DNA from: Ceratotherium simum simum
Lineage: Eukaryota; Chordata; Mammalia; Perissodactyla; Rhinocerotidae
Length of the DNA stretch: 64,000 bases
Assembly (NCBI RefSeq): GCF_000283155.1
Contig: NW_004454159.1
Location: 19,177,801-19,241,800 of the forward strand
Direction: 5' to 3'
The notes below the pieces were generated by a model that searched no databases, was not told where the DNA came from, and saw only the letters and a program-made list of their open reading frames with translations. The translations under genes and the position numbers were made by a program. The stretch's first letter is position 1, and every line of letters starts with the position of its first letter. Below are positions 23,690-33,600 of the stretch, in pieces.

Positions 23690-23815
23690 TTCTTATAGTT
23701 GAGGAGTTGTGGGCTCAGGGAATTGAAGAGACTTGCCTAAAGTCACAGAATAGTCAACAAATGAGTGACTGACTGATCTCATATCTTTTTAAATCTCCAA
23801 TCCAGTATTTTAATT
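23690..23815 (-). mobile_element. MIR: MIR SINE fragment, reverse orientation
   Basis: AGAGACTTGCCTAAAGTCAC followed by a degenerate AATGAGTG is the reverse of the MIR core. It lies only 40 bp from an opposite-strand MIR. Confidence 0.65.
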
Positions 23816-24174
23816 TAATTTTTTATTTAATTAATTCATATATTTTGGAGTTATAGTAATATTTTGGTGAACATTTTATTAACACATAACATATACATAA
23901 AAAGTACTTATACTTTTTATATATTTATACATTTTATCATTTATATATTTATTTATATATTTTATCAAAGTATAACATACATATAGGAAAATGCACAAAC
24001 TATAATTATACAGCTTGGTGAAATTTCAAAGTGAAATAGATCTCAGAAACAAAATAACACGAGCATCACAGAAGCCCCACTCCGGCCTCCCTCCAGGGGT
24101 AATCCCCTCTATCTCCAACCCAGGGATAACCACTATCCTGACTTCTAATACCATAGATTAGTTTTACCTGTTTT
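23816..24174 (-). mobile_element. old L1 3' UTR, minus strand, left part
   Basis: AT-rich start, then TATCAAAGTATAACATACAT, ATACAGCTTGGTGAAATTTC and ATACCATAGATTAGTTTTAC, the reversed old-L1 3' UTR. The match breaks off near 24175 and resumes near 24480. Confidence 0.75.
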
Positions 24175-24478
24175 GACATGATATGCTGCAGAGAGAGAAG
24201 TAGAGCTGTGATGTAGACTTGCCAGCCTCAGCCAACCCCTCTTTGAGCTCTGAAACTAACACGGCTGATCAGAGTTACCCCACATTGGGCCCAAATTTCC
24301 AGATCTTTATATACTTGCCTCCATCAATCACTGGATGTCACTGAGGCATTTCTCTGCTGCTGAGATGCTTCCTGAAGGGTTTGACAGCTGAAGGCTGTCT
24401 GCTCACTACATTCCTATTAGCTAGACAGTATATCCTCCACTGGAGGTAACTGGGTGGTGTATCGCTGTGTCTATCCTA
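24175..24478. other. 300-bp segment inserted in old L1, unassigned
   Basis: Interrupts the L1 3' UTR between TTTTACCTGTTTT and ATTATAAAAATGGAAC. Its higher GC content and different style suggest a separate insertion, but I recognise no family and see no clear target duplication. Confidence 0.4.
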
Positions 24479-24970
24479 TTATAAAAATGGAACTATACAG
24501 TATTTACTCTTTGTTGTTTGATCTCTTTTGCTCAACATTATGTTTGTGATATTTATTCATGTTGTTGTGTGTGGCTGTAGTTCATCCATTCTTGTTGTTG
24601 TATAGTATTCCATTGTGTGAATATACTGCTGATTATATATCCATTATATTGCTGAGGGATATTAGGCTCTTTTCCCAGCTTGTGGCTATTACAAATGGTG
24701 TTTTATGAATGTTATACACGTCTTTGGTGGTGAACATCTGCATATATTTCTTTGGTAACTCAATGTTAGGAGTTGGGGATAAGACGCATACCTAGGTGTA
24801 GGACTGATGAATAATGCTGTATTCTTATATTTCACTTTAGTGGATACTGCCAATTTTCCTCATTGCATGAGTTTCAGTTGCTCCACACTCTTCCTTACCA
24901 AAACTTGACATTGGCTATCTTTTCCATTTTAATCCTTGTGGTATGTATGTAGAGATACTGCATTGAAGGG
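24479..24970 (-). mobile_element. old L1 3' region, minus strand, right part
   Basis: Reversed L1 phrases continue: GGAACTATACAGTATTTACT, GTATAGTATTCCATTGTGTG, GTGGATACTGCCAATTTTCC. Confidence 0.8.
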
Positions 24971-25040
24971 AATTTATATGAAAGTAATTCTGAAAATAAT
25001 GTAAATTCTCTCATTGCTAGGTGCTATCCAGTATATACAA

Positions 25041-25699
25041 CAGTCCCTCTTTATCAGCAGGGTATACAATCCAAGACCCCTAGTGGATGCCTAAAGCTGA
25101 GGATAGTACCCAACTCCATATATACTATGCTTTTTCCTATACATACTTATTTGAGGTGTGACAGCAAAATGAGCACGAATTTCTTTTTCCTTCTTCACAA
25201 TTTCGTGGATAGAAGATTAGTTCTTACTGTAGATCTTGGCAACCTCAGCATACAATTTTTTTCTTTCCTTATTAAGTTGAGAGCTTTCACCTTTTCACTT
25301 AAAGGAAGCACTTTATGGCTTCTCTTTGGCATATCCAAATTGCCAATATCACTACTTTTGCATTTTGGGGCCATTATTAAGGAAAGTAAGGGTTACTTGA
25401 ACACAAGCACTACCATACTGCGACCACTGATCTCGTAACTGAGATGACTACTAAGTGACTAATGGGCAGGTAGCATATACAGCATGGATGCAGTGGACAA
25501 AAGGATGATGAGGATGATTAACCACCTGCGCTGGATGGTGAGGGATGGTGCAAGACTTCATCACACTACACAGAACGGTGCAATTTAAAACTTATGAGTT
25601 GTTTATTTCTAGAATTTTCCTTGTCATATTTTTGGACTGCAGTTGAACATGGGTAACTGAAGCTGCGGAAAGCGAAACTGCAGATAAGGGGGATTACTG
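25041..25699 (-). mobile_element. Tigger-type (pogo/Tc1-mariner) DNA transposon, internally deleted
   Basis: Terminal inverted repeats are visible: CAGTCCCTCTTTATCAGCAG at 25041 and, on the other strand from 25699, CAGTAATCCCCCTTATCTGC. The right end adjoins TA, as expected for this superfamily; the left TA has decayed. On the minus strand a transposase start lies at 25374 (M-A-P-K..., then a lysine/leucine-rich region like the CENP-B-type DNA-binding domain). It loses frame by a one-base deletion near 25255. At about 660 bp against roughly 2.5 kb for complete Tiggers, the catalytic DDE domain is gone, so it is a dead fossil. The 103-codon plus-strand frame is antisense to it. Confidence 0.85.
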
Positions 25700-25719
25700 T
25701 ATGTCGAATAGTTCAATTT

Positions 25720-26170
25720 TGTTGATTGTGATTAGTGTTAATTCACATATCCTTATGAATTATTTTATGGTTGCCTATTCTATCAGCTATTACAAGAAGT
25801 GTGTTAATGTCTTCATTCAAATGTGAATGGGTCTATTTCTCCTTTTAATTCTCTGTCCATTTTTGCCTTATATATTTTGAAGATATTTTATTGGGAACAT
25901 ACAGATTTAGAATTATTATATCTTGCTGTTGTGCCGGCTGCTTTATCAGGATGAAATATTGCTGTCTCTCTAGTTACTCTTCTTGCCTAAAGTCTACTCT
26001 GTCTGATATTAGTGTGGCTGATCCAGGTTTCTTCTGGTTAGCATATACATGGTATATTTTTCCATTTTAGGTTTACCATTCTGTTTTTCTCATATTTAAG
26101 GCATAGTGTGTTTTTGATTTTTATCCATTCTGATGAACTTAGCCTTTACTTGGAGTATCTAGTCTTCAAT
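25720..26170 (-). mobile_element. old L1 fragment, minus strand
   Basis: Reversed L1 coding sequence: TTGCCTAAAGTCTACTCTGT, CTGATATTAGTGTGGCTGAT, GGTATATTTTTCCATTTTAG. Highly decayed, so the ends are approximate. Confidence 0.7.
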
Positions 26171-26974
26171 TTTTTACTTTAGCTCTATTGAGACCACCAG
26201 TGTTTCTCCGGTTTCTCTGTTTGATTCTCAAATTCTGTTCTATGCTCAGAATTAGTAAAGACCTCCAAGGAAAATGCAGCTACAGATAGTCTGTTCATTA
26301 TTCCCCCCAGGGTTTTCAGCTGGTGTGTACATAAGCGTTATCACCTTGATGAGCTTTTGCCTTCTGTACACCAGAAGACTGCATAAAATTCTCCTCTGTT
26401 TTTCAAAAAATTTCAGCACCACTATAAGGCATCCAACCCTACTCTACTTTAACATTTGGCAAAAGGCTTGGGGGAAAACTAGCTGTGTGTTAAGGTTCTT
26501 GAAATTCTCCAGTTTTTTCACTCCATTTCCAGAGTACCTCTAAAAGCTCTGCTGGTTTCACTGTCCCCAAGCAGTGACCCTCTACCTGGGCCAAGCCAGC
26601 CGAGATTCTCAGCCTCTAGGCATATGCTGAATGTCAACAATTTCCTCAGGGAACAGACTTTGCAGATTGTTAGCTCAATTTCCCTCTTGTACAAAATTTT
26701 AGCCCTCTCATTTTCATTGCTTCTGCAGCTCTCTGAGGGGTCATTTAACAGATACATAGATACAGATATAGATAAAAATATATAAATATATCCAACTTTA
26801 TTGGTTGTTTTTGTGGAGTGCTTTTCTACTGGAAGCTACTCCGTCTTCTCTCAGGCTTTTCACTTAAACCAAAATAATTTTTCCAGTGTATAATTTATTT
26901 GTATGGCAAAGAATTACATGATTACTGTAGAAAAAATTAGAAAATGCAAGAAAAAGAAGAAAAGACCCTTTAAA
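26171..26974. other. unassigned non-coding sequence
   Basis: No recognisable element. Frames of 89 (plus, 26274-26543) and 79 codons (minus, 26518-26757) show no domains. Confidence 0.45.
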
Positions 26975-27148
26975 CACACTGTTTTAGTTATCTAAGGCTG
27001 TGTAGCAAACTACCTCAAATCTTAGAGACTTATAAACCATTCTATTTTTACCCACAATTATGTGGGTCTGATAATATTTGGTTGGATAGTTTGTCTCTGT
27101 TTTATGAGGTGTCATTTCTAAGAGGATCCATTTTCAAGATGGCGTCCT
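26975..27148 (+). mobile_element. ancient mammalian repeat, left part (split)
   Basis: TAGTTATCTAAGGCTGTGTA, ACTACCTCAAATCTTAGAGA and ACAATTATGTGGGTCTGATA are the start of a common ancient repeat whose right half resumes at 27375. I cannot name the family. Confidence 0.65.
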
Positions 27149-27374
27149 CACATACCTGGTGCTTGGATAAAGCCAGGAAATTGATTGGTGCAGTACAATT
27201 AATTAGACTATAGACCTTACCGAGTTTCACCACTTTTCACGTGCATTCATTTTTTTGCATGTCTCTGTGTATAATTCCATGATATTTTATCATATATATG
27301 GATTCATAGAACTAGCACTAGAATCAAGATACAGAACTATTCTTTCATCATGAAGGAATTCCTTTGTGCTACCT
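27149..27374 (-). mobile_element. L1 3' UTR fragment, minus strand, nested
   Basis: TTGGTGCAGTACAATTAATT, CTATAGACCTTACCGAGTTT, TCAAGATACAGAACTATTCT and TGTGCTACCTCTTTATAGTC are reversed old-L1 3' UTR. It lies between the two halves of the older repeat. Confidence 0.8.
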
Positions 27375-27680
27375 CTTTATAGTCTCACCATATAGTGTCT
27401 CATTCTCTAGGGCCTCTTCAGGTAGTCTTGGTTTATCACAGTATGGTGGCCTAAGGGTAGTTATCCTTTTAAGTAGTGGCTCAGGGCTCCATGAGACTGC
27501 AAAAGAGGCTGCCAGTCTCCTTAAAGGCTGGCCTAAGAACCAATATGGCAACACTTCCATTATCCTTCACTGGTCAAAGCAGCCATGGGCCCACCCAGAT
27601 TCAACAAGAGGGGAAATAGACTCCACCTCTCGATGGGAAGAGTGTCAATTTGCAACTGTCTTTAATTTGCCATGCCCCAT
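27375..27680 (+). mobile_element. ancient mammalian repeat, right part (split)
   Basis: ACAGTATGGTGGCCTAAGGG, GGCTCAGGGCTCCATGAGAC, and AGACTCCACCTCTCGATGGG followed by AAGAGTGTCAA are the usual 3' phrases of the repeat starting at 26975. The 106-codon plus frame here is not a gene. Confidence 0.75.
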
Positions 27681-27724
27681 TTAGAGAATCATTCCCAGTA
27701 TCTTGGCAAAATAGTATAATAATA

Positions 27725-27826
27725 ACAACTGACTTGCATTGAGCACTCCCTACATTGTATATTATTTCATTTAGTTATTATTATAATGTTGAGACAGGAC
27801 CTATGAGTATATCAAATACTTTCTTT
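27725..27826 (-). mobile_element. MIR: MIR fragment, reverse orientation
   Basis: TTGCATTGAGCACTCCCTAC and ATTATTTCATTTAGTTATTA resemble the reversed MIR 3' half. It ends at the following ERE insertion. Confidence 0.55.
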
Positions 27827-27841
27827 AAAATGTTATACTTC

Positions 27842-28137
27842 GGGGCAGGCCCCGTGGCTTAGTGGTTAAGTGCAAGCGCTCCGCTGCTGGCGGCCCGGGT
27901 TCAGATCCCAAGGGCGCGCACTGATGCACTGCTTGTCCAGCCATACTGAGGCCGCGTCCCACATACAGCAACTAGAAGGATGTGCAACTATGACATACAA
28001 TTATCTACTTGGGCTTTGGGGAAAAAAAGGAGGAGGATTGGCAATAGATGTTAGCTCAGAGCCAGTCTTCCTCAGCAAAAAGAGGAAGATTGGCATGGAT
28101 GTTAGCTCAGGGCTGATCTTCCTCATGAAAAAAAAAA
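27842..28137 (+). mobile_element. ERE: ERE SINE, plus strand, composite (ERE1 head plus long tail)
   Basis: Carries the whole ERE1 head and body through CTTGGGCTTTGGGG and then the long-form tail with two GATGTTAGCTCAG modules. The Pol III A box TGGCTTAGTGG is at 27855-27865 and the B box-like GGTTCAGATCC at 27898-27908. The target duplication ATGTTATACTTC at 27830-27841 recurs exactly at 28137-28148. This copy shows directly that the short and long forms join at the G-rich segment. Confidence 0.96.
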
Positions 28138-28148
28138 TGTTATACTTC

Positions 28149-28360
28149 TATTTATTTAATTATATAAGTAAACATGAACACATGCTTATTAGAGAAAAAG
28201 GTAAAATGATACAGAAATATATGGAGTAAAAATAAAATTTCCTCTTAAACCCCTCCCTCAATTTCTCTCTTTTCTGAGATAACTGTGGTTAACAGTCTAG
28301 TGTATATTCTTCTAGAACTTTTGTATGAATTTTCATGCCTATATATTTGCTACCATAACA
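28149..28360 (-). mobile_element. old L1 3' UTR fragment, minus strand
   Basis: AATTATATAAGTAAACATGA, ATAACTGTGGTTAACAGTCT and GAATTTTCATGCCTATATAT are reversed L1 3' UTR phrases. Confidence 0.65.
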
Positions 28361-29765
28361 TAATTGACTCTGATATATTTCGTGCTAGATAGGATGCGCT
28401 CATGTAGAAAATATGGTTCAAAGCTATGGTCCAAACAAATGAAAATAAGAAAGCCTCCACTCCCTCAATTATTCAAGTTTCTTGTCTTTCCTATTGTCAG
28501 TGAAATATTGTTAGCCATTTTCCAGTACTTTGATGACTTTCAGATGCTTCAAGTTAAGACACAGCTTTCGTTCCCTAGACTATTTTATTTCATCACAAGC
28601 CATTGGTCTATAATGCATGTCAGAAATTTAGTGACCAATGTATTTCAAAAAAGGTTAATGTCAACAAGCTTGGCTTCACACATAAGTGCAATTTATCATC
28701 ACTTAATTATTGAACAAGTCTTAGTGTTAAACATCTCCTTTAGAAAAGACTGACTCCTAGCTTTATAAGACTTTAATACATAACCTATTTATTTTTAATG
28801 TAATTTACATATAAAATGAGTTTTACTTTAAAATTCTTATGTATATAAGTATTTAAAAATTTCAGACTAACAAAGCCTGTAGAGGAAAGCAAAATTATTC
28901 ACAGCATTATTTAGTTTTAGCGTTATAAGTCAGTACATGTTCAACAAGCCTTAGTCATTATGGCCTGCAGGCAATTACCTTCACCAGACTCCTAAATAAG
29001 AATTATATGCCTTCAGGTGAAGCACAATTATAGTCAGTTTTAGTTTTGATTCATTAAATCTAGGCTTGTATTATTTTGTAAAATATGTTATTAATCATAA
29101 AGCCCAATAGCAACCATTCATGCTATGATGCTTTTCAAAATTCAAATATTTGTGTCTATTTGGTCACATTTAATCACATGTTCATGTGAACTAGAAGTAG
29201 ACTTTGTTTCTAAGAGGCTGAAATTTCTATCTGAACACTTGATCCCGTCTCCTTTGCCCTTTTTTGGCATCTTCTCTGTCATTTATTTTCTCCTTTTCTT
29301 GAATATGCAAGCTCTCTCCCTCCTTACAGGACTCATTTTTAGATATTTAGCCTCCATCCTAAAACAAGTTTAATCTCTTCCCTTCGTCTCCACTTAATCT
29401 GTTGGTGTGGCTTTTTCTTTCTCCTGTCTGTTACATTTCTTGGGAGACTTTACTTGCTTCTCTTATTTCTTTTTGTCCCTCTACTCCTCGTTCAGTGTTC
29501 ATTTTCAACACCAGGCTACTGGACGTCTCCCTTCAGCAGGTGATGCTGTTGATCACCACTCTTGTGTGTGTGTGAAAATCTATTTCCTTTGGCTTTCATA
29601 CCATAACTCACACTCTCGTCTGAAGTGACTTCTTCCTCTGTGACATTTTTGCTGGCTCTGCGTATTGGCTGCCTAGGAGTTTATTCTCAGAACTCTTCTC
29701 ATTATAAATGTCACTCTTCTGGGCTACACTTATCCACTCTTAGTGCTCCCACTTCTATCTGACTA
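28361..29765. other. unassigned non-coding sequence, 1.4 kb
   Basis: The longest frame outside a recognised repeat lies here, 129 codons from 28364 to 28753 on the plus strand. It has no domain, signal peptide or codon pattern I recognise, and AT-rich chance frames of this size are expected. A pyrimidine-rich tract runs through 29260-29480. No other element is recognised. Confidence 0.45.
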
Positions 29766-29840
29766 ACACGTTAAAAAAAAAACCCTTTTATTTTGAAATA
29801 ACTATAGACTCACAAGAAGTTACAAAAATAGAGAGGCTCT
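29766..29840 (-). mobile_element. old L1 3' UTR, minus strand, left part
   Basis: CCTTTTATTTTGAAATAACT followed by CACAAGAAGTTACAAAAATA is reversed old-L1 3' UTR. It continues after the inserted retrocopy at about 30278-30320. Confidence 0.7.
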
Positions 29841-30277
29841 CTTTATGTATATGCTCATTTAATCTTTCAAAAAGCTTATGAGTTATATGCCATTGTACCC
29901 TTTTTCACAGATGAAGAAGTCTAGGCCTGGACAAAAAAAGTGTTTGTCTGAAGTCACACAGCTAGGAAGAGCCAGAGCTAAGTTTTATACAGGCCACTCT
30001 GCCTCCAGAGCCAGGGAAGTTTAAACAACATGCCAAGGTCCCTTGGTTTGGTGCCAAGTTGGGACTATGGAGAAAGGAGGAGGCAAGTAACAGCTGATAC
30101 TGCGCACCTCTGGGGTACCTGTCTTAGCCCATACTGCATCACTAGCTCCCTGAAGTTGAATCCAGGGATGTTCTTCCACTTACAGGTTTTAGCTGCTCCG
30201 GATTCTAAGATAGGACCTGTTCTTTGTTCATTCATTCAATAAATATTCACTGAGTAACAAAAAAAAAAAAAAAAAAA
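29841..30277 (+). pseudogene. retroposed poly(A)-tailed transcript end (retrocopy)
   Basis: A roughly 420-bp block ends with AATAAA at 30238-30243, a cleavage-like gap of 15 bases, and a pure 19-base poly(A) at 30259-30277. It interrupts the L1 3' UTR cleanly. Similar sequence borders both sides: AGAGAGGCTCT at 29830-29840 and AGAGAGCAGCTCT at 30277-30289, probably a target-site duplication with a small indel. This is how an L1-machinery retrocopy of a polyadenylated RNA looks, here probably a 5'-truncated 3' UTR. It includes a reversed MIR (29855-30015), which would have been part of the source transcript. The source gene is unknown. No coding frame is credible. Confidence 0.65.
29855..30015 (-). 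mobile_element. MIR: MIR SINE, reverse orientation, inside the retrocopy
   Basis: CATTTAATCTTTCAAAAAGC, TTTTTCACAGATGAAGAAGT and GTCACACAGCTAGGAAGAGC are reversed MIR. Confidence 0.8.
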
Positions 30278-30322
30278 GAGAGCAGCTCTGTGTACCCATC
30301 ACCCAGTTTTCCCAATGTATTG
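30278..30322 (-). mobile_element. old L1 3' UTR, minus strand, right part
   Basis: CTGTGTACCCATCACCCAGT followed by TTTCCCAATGT resumes the L1 3' UTR interrupted at 29840. Confidence 0.65.
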
Positions 30323-30324
30323 TA

Positions 30325-30606
30325 ATACCTGCAATTGAGGGAAAGTGGCTCAATCTTGACTGTATTGACATTTTGGGCTGAAAAGTTCTTTGTCGTGGAG
30401 GCTTGCGATTGTAGGACATTTAGCAAAATTCCTGGACTCTACCCACTTGATGCTAATAGAAACCTACCCCGCCCAGTTGTGACGATCAATAGAAGTCCTC
30501 TCCCCAAGTTGTGACAACCAAAAGTGTCTCCAGATGTTGGGAAATGTCCCTGGAGGGCAAAATCCTGCCCTGCACCTCTCCTTCTCCCCACACTTGAAAA
30601 CTACTG
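30325..30606 (-). mobile_element. MER20: MER20-like hAT DNA transposon, reverse orientation
   Basis: TATTGACATTTTGGGCTGAA, GACTCTACCCACTTGATGCT, AGTTGTGACAACCAAAAGTG, GGGAAATGTCCCTGGAGGGC and the end TTGAAAACTACTGAGTTA give the MER20 order on the minus strand. A partly duplicated segment (GTTGTGACGATCAATAGAAG, then GTTGTGACAACCAAAAGTGT) lies inside it. Confidence 0.8.
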
Positions 30607-33600
30607 AGTTAGACAGTCAATAAGCATTTATTGATTCCCTATATATGTGGGGCTCTGAGCTAGCGTATGTCGTCTCCTTTTTTTGTTTGTTTTCTGTGCA
30701 CATTACGTTTTTTAATAACTGAAGGATCAAGGTAAGTTGGCTTCTCTCCAAGTGGAATTTTATCCTTTGATAGAAATAGCCATTCTCCTAGATATTTGTT
30801 CCTCAGATGAATAGCTATTTGATCTTTTAAATGCAAAATACTAAAATTTTCTAAGGAAAAATTCACCACCACATTGTTGACATCATACATCAAACTAGTA
30901 TGCCAAGCTTTGAGAAGAATAGACTCAGTTGTCGTGTCTTTGGCACTTTTGAAAATATGGCTCTTGAAATGTGAAGCATAAAACATTTTTCTAAACATTA
31001 TGAAAATAATTTATTTTCACGTCTTCATGCAAGTATAGTACATGCATTCTTGTTTTACTTTGGAAACATGTACCTTCCACGACTCTGATAACGTTGTCCC
31101 TTGGACCCTACATTAAGTCTTAGAATGTATATATTTTAGATACCCAAGTTTAGTTTTAATTTGGAAGGGTGTATTTTTTTGTTAAATTTTAAAGAAATGT
31201 AATTTTACTTCCTTGTTTATGGTTTATTGCTATACCTCTGGAAAAGGATACAGTATAATAGTATCTTATATTTCTAAAGCAATATGTGGTTTTCTAAATT
31301 ATTTCATATATATCATTTGAGATGATTTTAGGAAGTATATGGAACATGGGAGTTGCTAAATAAGTATTAATTATCCAGGCTACCTTATTTAAATCATCAA
31401 GGAAAACACTCTAATTTTCTCCACTCTAATGAAAACAAACTCTCAATTACAATCTTACTTATCTTTATATTGCTGTCAGTAGTTGTTATTTTCAATTCAC
31501 GACATGTTCATCACAAATTTTAGCAACATTTTTACAGTTCTCTCTCAATTTCATTGAAAACGCTGATGGTCAACTGTTGAGCTCCCCTCCCCACCAAAAA
31601 ACCTGAAGAGAGAAGGCACTGTCCTACATATTGAGTTTAAATTGATTAATGGCAAATTAATAAGAGGAAACAAGAAACCATTCACTCATCTGCACCATAA
31701 GATTTGTATCCTTCAAAATAACTTAATTCTGATTTCATTTAGTTTGATATAAGTCCAAGAATACAGGATCATACCATCTGCTTTGGTTTTGATAGTCTTT
31801 GTTGTGTTTGCCTTTTAGCCTCTTTAAAAAAAACACAACTGAAATGATAGTTTATAAACAATATGAAATAGATCCAACCCTAATTTTTCAGGAAGGCATA
31901 TTGTCACCAATCGTTAAGAGCCAAATGAAATGGGAGTGTCTCATTTCCCTTTGGTTCTAATAGAATAGGATTTGCACAGTCTGAGTTCTATGCTTTATCT
32001 GCACTGTCATAATTCCAGACAACCAAATGAAGGCCCTCAAATGTATATAAGTGCAGTAACAACAAGAAACAGCACAGTGAACAGACATAGTGCTGAATGT
32101 TCTTGGATTTAGGGTAAGGGGTGTACCAGGGACATTATTTTCCACTGACTACTTTTATTTTCATTAGAGGACATCATGGAAGTGTTATTTTTGTTATAAA
32201 TGATGAATGAATTTTTTTAAAAAATTAATTTTAGATAGGTTAGAATGATTAATCTGAGAAACTAAATAAAAATAAGGTACTGGTTCAAATTCTGACTTCA
32301 GAATCTTTTTTCTTTAAATGTAATAAACAACAAAATCCAACCTGGTACATATAAACTATTTATTATGGCATCTAGAGGTTTCTAAAGGTTGAATTTGAAT
32401 TGATAGTAATTTAGAGAAAATATTTTATCCCAAAATGAAACTTGTCCCATAAAGCTAAAATATACATGGTTTTCAAAAATAAATGCCTACCAGTTCCAGT
32501 CTTTAGAGATGCATTTCATGTGAAAATTTCTGAACTAGAACAACGGATTTTACATTTCAAATTAAAAACATAATGCACCACTAAAGGTGTCAATTTGTTT
32601 CATCTATTGTAAACCAGAAGTCTTATTAATAAAGGAGACTTCTTTGATAACATGCTCCATTAAACTGTATTTTCAAATGTGTGGTTAATTCTCATGACTG
32701 TTAGATAAATGGTATCATGGTTTCTTTTTTAATATTCAAGCCATCACAAAATGCCTTCTGAAGTAATTGGCAATGCAGCGTCTGTGTAAGCAAATAGACC
32801 TGCCTGTATGCTGTTAGCAATACCCAGAGGCAGCCTCATCCATTAGAGTTAGTTTTATTGATGGGAGACGTATTGGCTGACATCAGCCTGTTTCTAACTC
32901 TTTTGAAAACACGTTACAGAATCTTTATCATCCACCTTGACCATCTCTAGAGAGCAGACCGTTGATTTTCTAAATACCATCTGCAAAAACTGGACTTGTT
33001 AAATTTCCATGAGATTAGATGTCCTTTTTTCCTCAGAGTTACCAGCCTTTTTTCAGCTTTGTTAATGAAGGAGAGTCTCCTTGCATTGGATATGCTCATT
33101 ACATACAAATTAGAGTTAAAACAGTGGCTTCCCAACCCCTGGAATGTAAGTGCTAATGAACAGAAAAAGGGTCGCCAATGAAAAATAAGTCAGGCGAGCT
33201 ACATCTCCACACCACTGTTTGCAGCACTTGGGAAAAGGTTCTAATATTAATGCGTCTTGTCAGAAAACCCTTACAACCTCTGTTAAATCATCTTCTCTAT
33301 CGAAGGTGCTATAGTTATAAATAGGCTCACAATGAATTCTGAATTCTCTACATGTAAATCATGCCACATACCATTATCTGATATCCTTGAATTAGGTATG
33401 CGTGGCCTTGGGGGCAGTAAAGGATAGGTCGATGCAGCCAGCTGTCTCCTTTAGTAATAACTGCTGCACGTTAAAGACTAACAGCCAGACAATAAATAAC
33501 ATTTTCGAATCTGCATCTAGACTTTGAGTGGGAGAGAAATGAATAATGATTTCCTTGTGTTAGATTGGACTTAAGCAAAAGGTCAAACCTTTCAGCGAAA

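Noticed and set aside
27870..28229. 119-codon plus frame
   Set aside because: Runs through an ERE; the internal repeat of similar words reflects the two SINE tail modules.
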